Assembly (NCBI GenBank): GCA_947496705.1 | Contig: CANMDW010000029.1 | Location: 1-64,000 of the forward strand | Direction: 5' to 3' | Origin: an uncultured Aquimarina sp. | GTDB taxonomy: Bacteria; Bacteroidota; Bacteroidia; Flavobacteriales; Flavobacteriaceae | DNA: 64,000 nt | In this document: positions 37,579-46,193 of the stretch, one piece after another | How positions within the stretch are numbered: position 1 is the stretch's first letter | How the letters are laid out: every line of letters starts with the position of its first letter | The notes under the pieces: model-generated | Told to the model about the DNA's origin: nothing | Databases searched by the model: none | What the model saw: the letters and a program-made list of their open reading frames with translations, nothing else | Made by a program: the position numbers and the translations under genes

Positions 37579-37606
37579 AAATAGAAATTTTCAAAAATTA
37601 AACTTA

Positions 37607-37728
37607 AATAGTTAGCATAATCATAAAAGGATGGCAAGCATGTTATGAATGGCTAACTCTTTACTTTCATAAACTTGAACAAAGTTTAAGTGGAAAATAA
37701 TAACTACTCACCTATCCTTTTACTGATT
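37607..37728 (-). promoter_or_regulatory. Conserved upstream region of susC, module 2
   Basis: Counterpart of 31091-31216. The inverted repeat AGTTAGC/GCTAACT recurs at 37610-37616/37652-37658 with a 35-base gap, against 34 bases in module 1. The CTTTGTTCAAG and GTGAGTAGTTATTATTTT blocks (minus strand) are also kept. Conservation stops at both edges, while the adjoining coding ends diverge. Confidence 0.7.
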
Positions 37729-37823
37729 ACCAGGTAAAGGAATATATTATTGATTGGCGGCCGGTTAACCTTTATAAAGATTTACCCTAACCCGAAGAAC
37801 TGTTACTTTATTTTAAGAAAACT

Positions 37824-39380
37824 TTAAGCAACAAGGGATTTTACATACTCTGATGGAGTAATCTGATTGTACTTTTTGAAAGATCTATTAAAGGTTACTT
37901 TGTTATTAAAACCTACCTCGTAAGCAACATCTATAATATTAAGATCTTTATGTCCATAAACTCTTAATATCTCTTTGGCCTCTTTTATTCTATAGGTATT
38001 TATTAACTCAAAGAAGTTAAGATTGAAGTGTTCATTAATGACCTGAGAAGCATTATGCCTGGTTGTATCCAGTAATTCTGAGAGTGTTTGCAGCGTAATA
38101 TCGTTTTGTTTAAAAACCTTTTCTGTATTTAATAAATAAAGTAGCCTTTCTTTTAACTCTAGCGACAAGCTATCTGTAAGCCCCGAATTTTGGTACCTGG
38201 AAAGCTTTGCCCGAGTAAATACTTCTGATGGTTGTTCCTCTTTTTGTATTTTAATGTTTCCAAAAATACTTGGCTGTACAAACGCTGTATAACTTACATA
38301 CAGTACTAATAGCGACATAGATGCAACCTGCAAATGGAACAAGAAACCATCATCAATAGATTGTAAAACAAGTATGGTATATATGATATACGTAATAATA
38401 TAGAGTGAGCAGAAGATTGCGATATTCCTTTGCCAATGGTGCTCTATCCTTGATATGTTTTTACTCTTATTTATAGACTGAACATACATACGAATCACCA
38501 AAACACCATATACAAAAAGAGATAACAATTTAATTATTGGAATAACAGTCAAATAGGGAACATCATTATGAAGCATCATTCTTAGCTTCTCTTCTTCAGG
38601 CAATACATATATGGGTAACAATAAAACAAGCAATAAAACAGTAGGAAGCAAATGCCATATATCTACTCTTCTAAATTTATAATCAATTTTGACTCTCTTA
38701 AAATAGAAATAGATCAGGGGACCGTACAAAAATGAAAATAAAGTCGAAAGATGTAATGTATGAGGTAAGTAATAGGAATAATTTGTAATTCGTAGAAATA
38801 AATGGATTATAAAAAATGAATGTAATAGCACAAAAGAACTCATCAGAAAATTCGCTATCCTATCAGAGTAACTCCTAAAGTTAAGTACTATCGAGATAAA
38901 AAAACCCATAAAACCAATACACAGGCAAAAAATTGTCCATAAATCTACTTTCTTAATATACTTATGGGCCATTTCCTGATATGCTTTCGAATCACTGATT
39001 TCATCAAAATAGCTATGTTCTATAAAAGCAACATTGGTACTGGCTTTGATATACTTTTCTATATATTCACTTGCCAATTCTGCTTCATGAATCTTGGCAT
39101 AACAACAGGCCAGCTGTTTATAAACAATAACAGAATCAATAGGTTTCTTATCCAGTGTTTCTTTATATTTTTGAATGGCCAATCTATGTTGCCCCATACA
39201 ATAATAATCATTAGCTATATACATAAGGCTATTGATATTCTTTTTTTTCGGGTCATTAACATTATCTGTTAAACCATAGGCTACAGAAGAAATTAATAAT
39301 AAAAAAAGAATATTCAATAAAAGTATTGAAGGTATGTTAGTAAGAGTTAGCAGAACAATTATCTTTAAATAATTATACAT
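37824..39380 (-). CDS. Membrane-tethered AraC-family regulator, module 2
   Basis: A 518-residue paralogue of the module 1 regulator, with a hydrophobic N terminus (LLLNILFLLLISSVAYG), a clearer periplasmic TPR unit (YYCMGQHRLAIQKYKETLDK), the shared FIEHSYFDEISDSKAYQ segment, about seven membrane helices and a C-terminal AraC domain (LSELLDTTRHNASQVINEHF; VAYEVGFNNKVTFNRSFKKY). It is 245 bases upstream of the second susC on the same strand and is probably its regulator. Confidence 0.9.
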   Translation of the reverse strand: MYNYLKIIVLLTLTNIPSILLLNILFLLLISSVAYGLTDNVNDPKKKNINSLMYIANDYYCMGQHRLAIQKYKETLDKKPIDSVIVYKQLACCYAKIHEAELASEYIEKYIKASTNVAFIEHSYFDEISDSKAYQEMAHKYIKKVDLWTIFCLCIGFMGFFISIVLNFRSYSDRIANFLMSSFVLLHSFFIIHLFLRITNYSYYLPHTLHLSTLFSFLYGPLIYFYFKRVKIDYKFRRVDIWHLLPTVLLLVLLLPIYVLPEEEKLRMMLHNDVPYLTVIPIIKLLSLFVYGVLVIRMYVQSINKSKNISRIEHHWQRNIAIFCSLYIITYIIYTILVLQSIDDGFLFHLQVASMSLLVLYVSYTAFVQPSIFGNIKIQKEEQPSEVFTRAKLSRYQNSGLTDSLSLELKERLLYLLNTEKVFKQNDITLQTLSELLDTTRHNASQVINEHFNLNFFELINTYRIKEAKEILRVYGHKDLNIIDVAYEVGFNNKVTFNRSFKKYNQITPSEYVKSLVA

Positions 39381-39693
39381 GCTAATTTAACCATGTTTTT
39401 GCTAAAAAAACACTGTAAAGGTTTTCCCCGATCGAACTTTACCTGTGTATTAAGAAAAATACAGCACTTCAAAAAGATAAGAATAAAACAGTTCTACGGC
39501 AAAACCACTGAATCTAAGTAAAAAACACTTCCGTTATATCGTTTTATCTTGCAAAACGGCTGGTTTTATTGATTTTTAAACTTTAACACAAGGCTTACTT
39601 TTCATTAACAAAATTAATCCCCTACGAATCTAAAAATACTGTTAAGATGATTAAAAACCTTCTATGAATACATTGCATCTTTCCAAAAAACAG
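39381..39693. other. Non-coding gap between two AraC regulators
   Basis: 313 AT-rich bases. The conserved susC-leader blocks are not found here, and no trace of a susC or susD coding sequence is visible. Confidence 0.5.
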
Positions 39694-41193
39694 TCAAGCT
39701 ACAAACAACTTAAGGTATTCTGAAGGAGTAATTTGATTGTACTTTTTAAACGATTTATTAAAAGTTACTTTATTATTAAACCCCACTTCATAAGCCACAT
39801 CGATAATATTGAAATTCTTATTCTTTTCTCCTTTCAACAGCTTTTTGGCCTCTTCAATCCTATATTTATTCATTAATTCAAAAAAATTCAATCCAAAATG
39901 TTCATTAATAATCTGAGAAGTATTATGTCGTGTGGTATCCAATAACTCTGTAAGTTTTTGAAGGGTGATATCGTTTTGCTTGTAAATTTTTTCATGATCT
40001 AATAAATATTGTAAATGTTCCTTAAGTTCTAAAGACAAGCTCTCTGTTAAGCCTGATTTTTCATATTTACAATTTTTCCTTTTTATTTCGGTAACAATGG
40101 CTTTAAAGTTTCCAAACAATGAAGGCTGAACAAAAGCTGTATAACTAACATATAAAACAAGTACAGCCATGGAAGATATTTGTAAGTAGAATAAAAAACC
40201 ACTAAAAACATGTTGTATAATCAATACCGAATATACTGCATAAGACACTATATAAATCGAACAAAAGATGACAATATTCCTTTGCCAGTTACGCTGTATT
40301 CTTGATAAAAAAGTATTTCTCCTGGCATACTTGATATACATGTTAATTACGAATACTCCATATATCAAAAGAGAAATTAACTTAGTCACCATAATCAAGA
40401 TAGTATATGGCCGTTCGTTTTGCATATATATTCTCAATTTCTCCTCTGCAGACAATATATAAATCGGAAATAACAAAACAATAAGTATTACTGTCGGAAG
40501 AAGGTGTAATATATCTATCTTCTTAAAACTGTATTGCAATGTCACTCTTTTAAAATAAAAATAGATCAAGGGCCCATACAGAAAAGAAAACATAGTCGAC
40601 ATATAATATACATGAGGAAAGTAATATCCGTAATTAACAAGATATACACCGATATGAACTATAAAAAAAGAATGAAGTAATACAAAAGCACTCATAAGGA
40701 AATTTGCAACCTTATCAGAACGTTTTCTAAAGTTTAAAACTACCGATATAAATAAACCAACAAAAGCGACATAAAAGCAGAAAAAGCCCCACCAATCAAA
40801 TTTTTTAAGGTATTTATCTGCCAATATTTTATACGATTCAGAAGCACTGATCTGATCAAAATAACTATGCCCGACAAAAGGTACATCTAAACTGGCTATG
40901 ACATATTTCTCGATAAATTTACAAGCCAATTCAGGTTCATTCGCTTTTGCATAAGAAAATGCCAAATCTTTGAAAATACAGATAGAATCTGTAATCTTCT
41001 TTTCCAATACTCTTTGATTCGCTTTATTCTTCTTGTTTTTTAAATCCTTATCAGAAAATAATAGGTCATGAAGACCCGTGTCCCCGTTTTTTATATTCGT
41101 CTCATCATCAAAGCAATATGCTATTGAAAAAACAAATAAAAAAAGGACACTCAATAAAAATGTTGATGGTTTTTTCTTTTGAGTTAGCCACAT
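39694..41193 (-). CDS. Membrane-tethered AraC-family regulator, orphan third copy
   Basis: A 499-residue protein of the same design: signal or anchor (FLLSVLFLFVFSIAYC), periplasmic segment with FVGHSYFDQISASESYK, about seven membrane helices and a C-terminal AraC domain (LTELLDTTRHNTSQIINEHF; VAYEVGFNNKVTFNKSFKKY). Unlike the other two it is followed by another regulator gene, not by susC-susD. It may have lost its transporter pair, may act on the other two modules, or may control distant genes. Confidence 0.9.
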   Translation of the reverse strand: MWLTQKKKPSTFLLSVLFLFVFSIAYCFDDETNIKNGDTGLHDLLFSDKDLKNKKNKANQRVLEKKITDSICIFKDLAFSYAKANEPELACKFIEKYVIASLDVPFVGHSYFDQISASESYKILADKYLKKFDWWGFFCFYVAFVGLFISVVLNFRKRSDKVANFLMSAFVLLHSFFIVHIGVYLVNYGYYFPHVYYMSTMFSFLYGPLIYFYFKRVTLQYSFKKIDILHLLPTVILIVLLFPIYILSAEEKLRIYMQNERPYTILIMVTKLISLLIYGVFVINMYIKYARRNTFLSRIQRNWQRNIVIFCSIYIVSYAVYSVLIIQHVFSGFLFYLQISSMAVLVLYVSYTAFVQPSLFGNFKAIVTEIKRKNCKYEKSGLTESLSLELKEHLQYLLDHEKIYKQNDITLQKLTELLDTTRHNTSQIINEHFGLNFFELMNKYRIEEAKKLLKGEKNKNFNIIDVAYEVGFNNKVTFNKSFKKYNQITPSEYLKLFVA

Positions 41194-41491
41194 AATTATT
41201 CATAGATAATTACTATCCCTAATTTACGATTTGTTTTTCATAAATTTATGTCAGAAAGGGTTGTCCCGATAATATCTTACTTAAAAATCCAGTAAAAAAA
41301 GGTAGTTTCAGAGTATAAATAAAAAAAATACAGGATGAAAACCATACAAAAGTTACTAAAAAACAACACTTATCGCTTTCATTTATAATAGCAAAAAGTC
41401 ATTTTTTTAACAAAACCTAAGGTTTACTTAAGAAAAATTAAGAGAGCTATGAGAGGTATTTTTATAACAAGTCTGGTAAGTAGTAAATGAA
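41194..41491. other. Non-coding gap upstream of the third AraC gene
   Basis: 298 AT-rich bases between the mazG stop and the third regulator's start. It should hold that regulator's promoter, but no clean TAnnTTTG box or repeat was seen. Confidence 0.4.
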
Positions 41492-42265
41492 TTATAAACT
41501 TTTGGCTTCTTCCCAAAACACATCCATTTCGGCCAAGGTCATATCTTTAAGGCTTTTATTGTTTTCTTTAGCTTTCTCTTCCAGGTACCGGAAACGCTTA
41601 ATAAACTTTTTATTAGTGCGTTCTAACGCATCTTCGGGGTTTACATTGAGAAAACGCGCATAATTAATCATAGAGAAAAGAACATCTCCAAATTCTGTCT
41701 CAATTTTTCTCTGATCCTGCACTTTCACTTCGTGTTGCAGCTCTTCCAGTTCTTCTTTAAGCTTTTCAAAAACCTGTTGGGGTTTCTCCCAATCAAAACC
41801 TACCCCGGCAACTTTATCTTGAACCCTGCTGGCTTTAACCATTGCAGGTAGGGATGTAGGCACTCCTTCAAGAACACTTTGCTTGCCCTCTTTAAGTTTT
41901 AGATTTTCCCAATTACGTTTTACATCATCTTCATCATTAACCTCAACATCTCCATAAATATGAGGATGTCTGCCAATTAGTTTTTCGCAAATCTCATTGG
42001 CTACATCTGCAATATCAAAGTCTTTTGTTTCACTGCCAATCCTTGCATAAAACACAATATGCAGCAATAAGTCCCCAAGTTCTTTTTTCACCTCATTAAG
42101 GTCATTATCAAGAATTGCATCACCCAGCTCATAGGTCTCTTCTATAGTCAAATGTCTTAATGATTGTATGGTTTGCTTTTTATCCCACGGACATTGTTCA
42201 CGCAGCTCATCCATAATGGTTAACAATCTATCAAAAGCTATAAGTTGGTCTTTTCTGGAATTCAT
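41492..42265 (-). CDS. mazG: Nucleoside triphosphate pyrophosphohydrolase MazG
   Basis: Hydrolyses (d)NTPs to monophosphates and pyrophosphate, cleaning the nucleotide pool. The 257 residues have the two MazG repeats: LTIEETYELGDAILDNDLNEVKKELGDLLLH with its EExxE metal site in the first, and EKLKEELEELQHE with FGDVLFSMINYAR in the second. It is complete compared with E. coli MazG (263). It is the last gene of a leftward group with the nitronate monooxygenase-like gene 9 bases upstream. Confidence 0.93.
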   Translation of the reverse strand: MNSRKDQLIAFDRLLTIMDELREQCPWDKKQTIQSLRHLTIEETYELGDAILDNDLNEVKKELGDLLLHIVFYARIGSETKDFDIADVANEICEKLIGRHPHIYGDVEVNDEDDVKRNWENLKLKEGKQSVLEGVPTSLPAMVKASRVQDKVAGVGFDWEKPQQVFEKLKEELEELQHEVKVQDQRKIETEFGDVLFSMINYARFLNVNPEDALERTNKKFIKRFRYLEEKAKENNKSLKDMTLAEMDVFWEEAKSL

Positions 42266-42274
42266 ATTTGATAT

Positions 42275-43219
42275 TTATATGGAAAATTGTTCCATTTTGT
42301 TTTTGGTTGCCTTAAATTCATTGATCATATCATCTATGATCACATCTGCTGGCTTGATATCATGAATTAATCCTGATATTTGTCCGATTTCCAGTTCACC
42401 TTCCTCCAGGTCTCCTTCAAACATCCCTCGTTTTGCTCTGGCTCTCCCTAATAATTCTTTTAGCTCTTCGATAGAAGGGCCTTTGGTATATAATTTGGCT
42501 ATATCGTGATAGAATTTATTCTTTAGTAAACGAACCGGGGCCAATTCTTTTAAAGTGAGATGTGTATCCCCCTCTTTTGCAGCTACTACCATTTGCTTAA
42601 AATCTATATGCGATGAAGCTTCATCACTTGCTACAAAACGACTCCCAACCTGAACGGCATCTGCCCCCAAAGCCATCACGGCATACATCGCTGCCCCGGT
42701 TGCTATTCCACCAGCGGCTATTAAAGGTATACTGATTATTTCTTTAACCATAGGTATTAAGGCTAGTGTAGTCGTTTCATCTCTGCCATTATGACCTCCT
42801 GCTTCAAAACCTTCAGCGACTACCGCATCTACTCCTGCTTCCTGGGCTTTTAGAGCAAATTTAAGACTACTCACCACATGCACAACAGTAATCCCATGCT
42901 CCTTGAGATAAGCAGTATATGTTTTTGGGTTTCCGGCAGAGGTAAACACGATGTTCACTTCTTCCTCAATAATAATTTTTATGATTTCCTCAAGATTGGG
43001 ATATAACATCGGGATATTTACTCCAAAAGGCTTATCGGTAGCATTTTTGCATTTCTGAATATGTTCTCTTAACACATCGGGATACATAGATCCCGATCCA
43101 ATAAGTCCCAACCCTCCTGCATTACTCACAGCACTTGCCAGCCTCCAGCCACTTGCCCATATCATTCCGCCCTGAATTATCGGGTATTGTATATTAAATA
43201 ACTCTTTAATTTTGTTCAT
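42275..43219 (-). CDS. Nitronate monooxygenase-family flavoprotein
   Basis: A 314-residue FMN-dependent TIM-barrel protein of the 2-nitropropane dioxygenase/FabK superfamily. Seen are YPIIQGGMIWASGWRLASAV, VVAEGFEAGGHNGRDETTT with the conserved AGGH, IPLIAAGGIATGAAMYAVMA and ADAVQVGSRFVASDEA. These match NMO proteins and some enoyl-ACP reductases II; sequence alone cannot separate the two. It lies between mnmA and mazG in a leftward group. Confidence 0.88.
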   Translation of the reverse strand: MNKIKELFNIQYPIIQGGMIWASGWRLASAVSNAGGLGLIGSGSMYPDVLREHIQKCKNATDKPFGVNIPMLYPNLEEIIKIIIEEEVNIVFTSAGNPKTYTAYLKEHGITVVHVVSSLKFALKAQEAGVDAVVAEGFEAGGHNGRDETTTLALIPMVKEIISIPLIAAGGIATGAAMYAVMALGADAVQVGSRFVASDEASSHIDFKQMVVAAKEGDTHLTLKELAPVRLLKNKFYHDIAKLYTKGPSIEELKELLGRARAKRGMFEGDLEEGELEIGQISGLIHDIKPADVIIDDMINEFKATKNKMEQFSI

Positions 43220-43240
43220 TCTTATTTCTTTAAAAGACCA

Positions 43241-43268
43241 AAAAAAAGATACCAGACCAAGTCTGGTA
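43241..43268 (-). terminator. Terminator after mnmA
   Basis: On the minus strand TACCAGAC pairs with GTCTGGTA (43261-43268/43250-43257) around a 3-base loop, followed by TCTTTTTTTT. It stands between mnmA and the nitronate monooxygenase-like gene, so mnmA is at least partly a separate unit. Confidence 0.85.
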
Positions 43269-43315
43269 CATGCCTTTGGGGTCTTATAAAATCAAAATAT
43301 ACTATTGATCACAAG

Positions 43316-44506
43316 TTACGAAATTACCCCAGACCCTACCAATTCATCATCAAGATACCAGGCAACGAATTGCCCCTCGGTGATAGCACTTTGATTATTT
43401 TCGAAAACCACATACATGCCAGAGTCTACCATATATAATTTGGCTTTTTCCAATGGTTGTCTGTAACGAATTCTGGCCCTTACTTCAAGCTCTTCATCAA
43501 CCTGAAGGGCAAGATCATCTCTTACCCAATGTAACTCTGCATTTGATATAAACAGCGCTTTGCGATATAAGCCTGGATGATTTTTACCTTGCCCAGTGTA
43601 AATGGTATTGGTTTCTACATCTGTTTCAATAACAAAAAGGGGTTCTGGAGTACCTCCTACAGCCAAACCTTTGCGTTGTCCTTTGGTATAATAATGCGCG
43701 CCCTGATGTTTCCCTACTATTCTCCCCTCATTAATATCATATCGATATTTGGCAGAAAGGAATGCTAATTCTTCTTCTTTAGAAGTAAATGCTGGTATTG
43801 CACGTTGATATTTTTTTTCAGAAGGCAGAATTTCAATAATATTGCCTTGCTTTGGTTGCAATTTTTGCTGAAGAAAATCGGGTAAACGAACTTTTCCTAT
43901 AAAACAAAGACCTTGAGAATCTCTTTTATCTGCAGTAACCAGATTTTGCTCTTTGGCTATTTTTCGAACTTCCGGTTTTAATAGTTCGCCAACAGGAAAA
44001 AGTGTTTTTGCCAACTGTTCTTGAGATAGTTGACATAAAAAGTAGGATTGATCTTTATTGGGATCTTTTCCTGCTAATAATCGATGTATTTCTTTTTCAT
44101 CTTTTATGATGGTTTCTTTTCTACAATAATGACCGGTAGCTACATAATCTGCTCCCAGCGATAGTGCTATCTTCAAAAATACATCAAACTTGATTTCACG
44201 ATTGCATAACACATCTGGATTGGGGGTACGACCTCGCTCATATTCATTAAACATGTAGTCTACGATACGCTCTTTATATTGCTCACTTAAATCGACTGTT
44301 TGAAATGGTATTCCGAGTTTTTCTGCTACCAGTAAGGCATCATTGCTATCATCCAGCCAGGGGCATTCATCAGAGATTGTGACCGAATCATCATGCCAGT
44401 TCTTCATGAATAATCCAATGACCTCATACCCTTGCTCTTTCAGCAAATATGCAGCTACACTAGAGTCAACTCCTCCCGATAATCCTACGATTACTCTCTT
44501 CATCAC
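43316..44506 (-). CDS. mnmA: tRNA-specific 2-thiouridylase MnmA
   Basis: Adds sulfur to U34 of certain tRNAs. The 396 residues begin MMKRVIVGLSGGVDSSVAAY with the ATP-pyrophosphatase loop SGGVDSS. The two active cysteines are in NPDVLCNREIKF and DSQGLCFIGKV, and the GHYCRKE and KDQSYFL segments are typical. Two adjacent methionine codons make the start uncertain by one residue. A TATTTTTG box lies 22 bases upstream. Confidence 0.95.
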   Translation of the reverse strand: MMKRVIVGLSGGVDSSVAAYLLKEQGYEVIGLFMKNWHDDSVTISDECPWLDDSNDALLVAEKLGIPFQTVDLSEQYKERIVDYMFNEYERGRTPNPDVLCNREIKFDVFLKIALSLGADYVATGHYCRKETIIKDEKEIHRLLAGKDPNKDQSYFLCQLSQEQLAKTLFPVGELLKPEVRKIAKEQNLVTADKRDSQGLCFIGKVRLPDFLQQKLQPKQGNIIEILPSEKKYQRAIPAFTSKEEELAFLSAKYRYDINEGRIVGKHQGAHYYTKGQRKGLAVGGTPEPLFVIETDVETNTIYTGQGKNHPGLYRKALFISNAELHWVRDDLALQVDEELEVRARIRYRQPLEKAKLYMVDSGMYVVFENNQSAITEGQFVAWYLDDELVGSGVIS

Positions 44507-44527
44507 AAATAACTAAAAATTATTCTG

Positions 44528-44535
44528 CAAAAATA
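44528..44535 (-). promoter_or_regulatory. -7 box upstream of mnmA
   Basis: TATTTTTG on the minus strand, followed by GC, 22 bases before the mnmA start. The nearest TTG upstream is only 14 bases away, so the -33 element is imperfect. Confidence 0.5.
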
Positions 44536-44814
44536 GTAAATAAAAAAAGCAACACTTAGAACTCATTTGAAGTTTTTGATTTAACCGAGATGAAAGTTGT
44601 ACACACTGTTCAATAGCAGTACGTTAAAGCAGCCACTATGGCCAATGAACTAAAGTTATTTCTATCGGGAGAGGAAAAAATTGAAGAAACAGTTTCTAAA
44701 TGCATAACGGGTTATACTATAAACATTGCGCTCATATACATTGTATAGAACCAGTGTTAAGTCAAGCCAAAGCCTACGCATAATCCAATGCATCTTTACC
44801 GCTGATCAACTTTC

Positions 44815-44984
44815 CTTTCGCGCGTGGTATGGATACTAGAGCGCGCTGTGAGGTACCCTGCGCGCTGACCCATAAAAGCAACGCGCGTAGCAGGGGATGC
44901 TACGCGCGTATATAGAAAGGTAGCGCGCGGTGGGTGGTGAGCCAAGCGCGTTAAGCGCGACCCTTTCCCCATCGCGCGGGTCGC
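44815..44984. repeat. GC-rich hairpin array
   Basis: In a genome of roughly one-third GC, this 170-base stretch is strikingly GC-rich with many GCGCG runs. Stems: AGCGCGC/GCGCGCT (44840-44846/44860-44866), a perfect 12-base ACGCGCGTAGCA/TGCTACGCGCGT (44881-44892/44898-44909, loop GGGGA) and GCGACCC/GGGTCGC (44957-44963/44978-44984). No gene fits. The array abuts the stop of the gene remnant at 44985. Bases 44536-44814 upstream hold no convincing gene; a 36-codon frame at 44638-44748 is unsupported. Confidence 0.75.
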
Positions 44985-45256
44985 TCATATCAAGGGATTT
45001 TTATCTTTTATAATGGCTGATACATCCTTTATACCGTCTGGGATTCTTTCTGAATATACGGTCTCACGAATTTCGCCCATCGCTTCTTTAAAGTAGATAT
45101 AGGCTCTATTCCTTATTTCTTTGGCTTTAGAATTGTCTAGGACGTGTTAACACTAAACCTAAAAGCGAGTTTTTTGCACTTTTTTCGTTTAGTGTTAACA
45201 CGCCCTAGCTTAGATCCATTGGCTTTGGCCAGAAGATCGGTCAAATCACAACGGAT
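44985..45256 (-). pseudogene. Remnant of a coding sequence, split by a small element
   Basis: On the minus strand 45256-45209 reads IRCDLTDLLAKANGSK, with a stop codon directly before it at 45257-45259. After the 72-base element, 45140-44985 reads LDNSKAKEIRNRAYIYFKEA and onward through YSERIPDGIKDVSA to IIKDKNPLI and a TGA stop. Joining the two parts with a single CTAG keeps the frame (SK-L-DNSK). The family is not recognised; it looks like the C-terminal 65 or so residues of a helical protein, with the 5' part lost. Confidence 0.65.
45137..45208. mobile_element. 72-base palindromic element inside the remnant
   Basis: Its ends are 22-base inverted repeats (45137-45158/45187-45208) with one mismatch, containing CGTGTTAACACTAAAC, around a 28-base centre. 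Both ends are CTAG, which may be a 4-base target duplication or part of the repeats. It carries no gene, so any movement would need enzymes in trans. It puts a TAG stop and a frame shift into the host sequence. Confidence 0.6.
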
Positions 45257-45354
45257 TTATTACTTATATACCCTAAACCTTATTGATTGTATATCCTTAA
45301 AATGATCTCACGTATAATCGTTAAAAAACAAAAAGTAAAGACGAGTTCTGTAAA

Positions 45355-46047
45355 TCAATTATTTGCCCCACTTTTTTTAAGTGGGAATAATTTTTGTTCT
45401 TTCAGCTTTCCATTTTCGTAGTATTTCCAGATACCATCTTTACGATCTCTTTTATAATTTCCCTCGATTATTAATTTTCCATTGGTATCATAATATTTGG
45501 TTACCCCATGTAATTGATCATTCTCATAAGTGAATTCTTTCAGTATTGTGCCTTTTTCAGAATATACTATTCTTTTTCCCTGCCTATTCCCTTCGGTATA
45601 GGTGGTTTTCTCTGTGAGTTCTCCATTGTCAAAATAGGTAAGTTGTTCACCGTGTAGTTTTCCAGATTGATAATTTTCGGTCATCATAACTTTTTTAGAA
45701 TCATTATGATAGTATTTCCAAAGCCCTATCCGATCTTTATCAATCATCGCACCTTCGCTTATTACTTTTCCATTCTTGGCGAAATACTTTACCTTGACGG
45801 TGTCACTATTTTCAGAAAAAAATTTAATTGCTGTTGGAGTATTTCCGCCACTAGGCTTGTAGAACTTAAACTCTCCCACTTCCCGCCCATGATCAAAAGT
45901 TCCTTCATACCGAAGCTGGTCACTATTCTCATATTTTTTTTGCCATTTACCATGTCGTTTCCCCTGGGCATCATAGGCATTATACTTTTGACCAAGGGCC
46001 GAAAAAAAGGTAAACACAATAACACAAAATAAAAATGTACTTCGCAT
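45355..46047 (-). CDS. Exported MORN-repeat (YwqK-like) protein
   Basis: A 230-residue protein with a signal peptide (FLFCVIVFTFFSALG, then QKY) and about seven MORN-2-like units, each about 23 residues with a G-x-W/Y-x-x-Y-y pattern (GKRHGKWQKKYEN, DRIGLWKYYHND, KLHGEQLTYFDNGEL, RKDGIWKYYENGKL). Such proteins are often called antitoxin component YwqK, but no partner toxin is nearby, so that name is not supported. It lies just downstream of yidC and is separated from it by a terminator. Function unknown. Confidence 0.85.
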   Translation of the reverse strand: MRSTFLFCVIVFTFFSALGQKYNAYDAQGKRHGKWQKKYENSDQLRYEGTFDHGREVGEFKFYKPSGGNTPTAIKFFSENSDTVKVKYFAKNGKVISEGAMIDKDRIGLWKYYHNDSKKVMMTENYQSGKLHGEQLTYFDNGELTEKTTYTEGNRQGKRIVYSEKGTILKEFTYENDQLHGVTKYYDTNGKLIIEGNYKRDRKDGIWKYYENGKLKEQKLFPLKKSGANN

Positions 46048-46145
46048 AATTATAATTGATTTTGGGACATTATTTCAACGAAAGTATTTTTCAAAAAGTA
46101 TACCAATAATATAAAATCAAAATCATAAAACGAAATTCAAACAAC

Positions 46146-46173
46146 AAAAAAGCTCCTGAAGAGGAGCTTTTTT
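46146..46173 (-). terminator. Terminator after yidC
   Basis: AAAAAAGCTCCT (46146-46157) and AGGAGCTTTTTT (46162-46173) form a 12-base stem with a 4-base loop, flanked by A and T runs on both strands. On the minus strand it is 20 bases past the yidC stop. Confidence 0.9.
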
Positions 46174-46193
46174 TAATATTTAAGGTGCAGATT

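Noticed and set aside
44638..44748. 36-codon open frame starting MANELKLFLSGEEKIEETVS
   Set aside because: No family is recognised, no ribosome site or promoter is clear, and it lies in a stretch of mixed composition; treated as chance.
45355..46047. Toxin-antitoxin pair suggested by the YwqK-like name
   Set aside because: No toxin gene is adjacent and the protein has a signal peptide and only MORN repeats.
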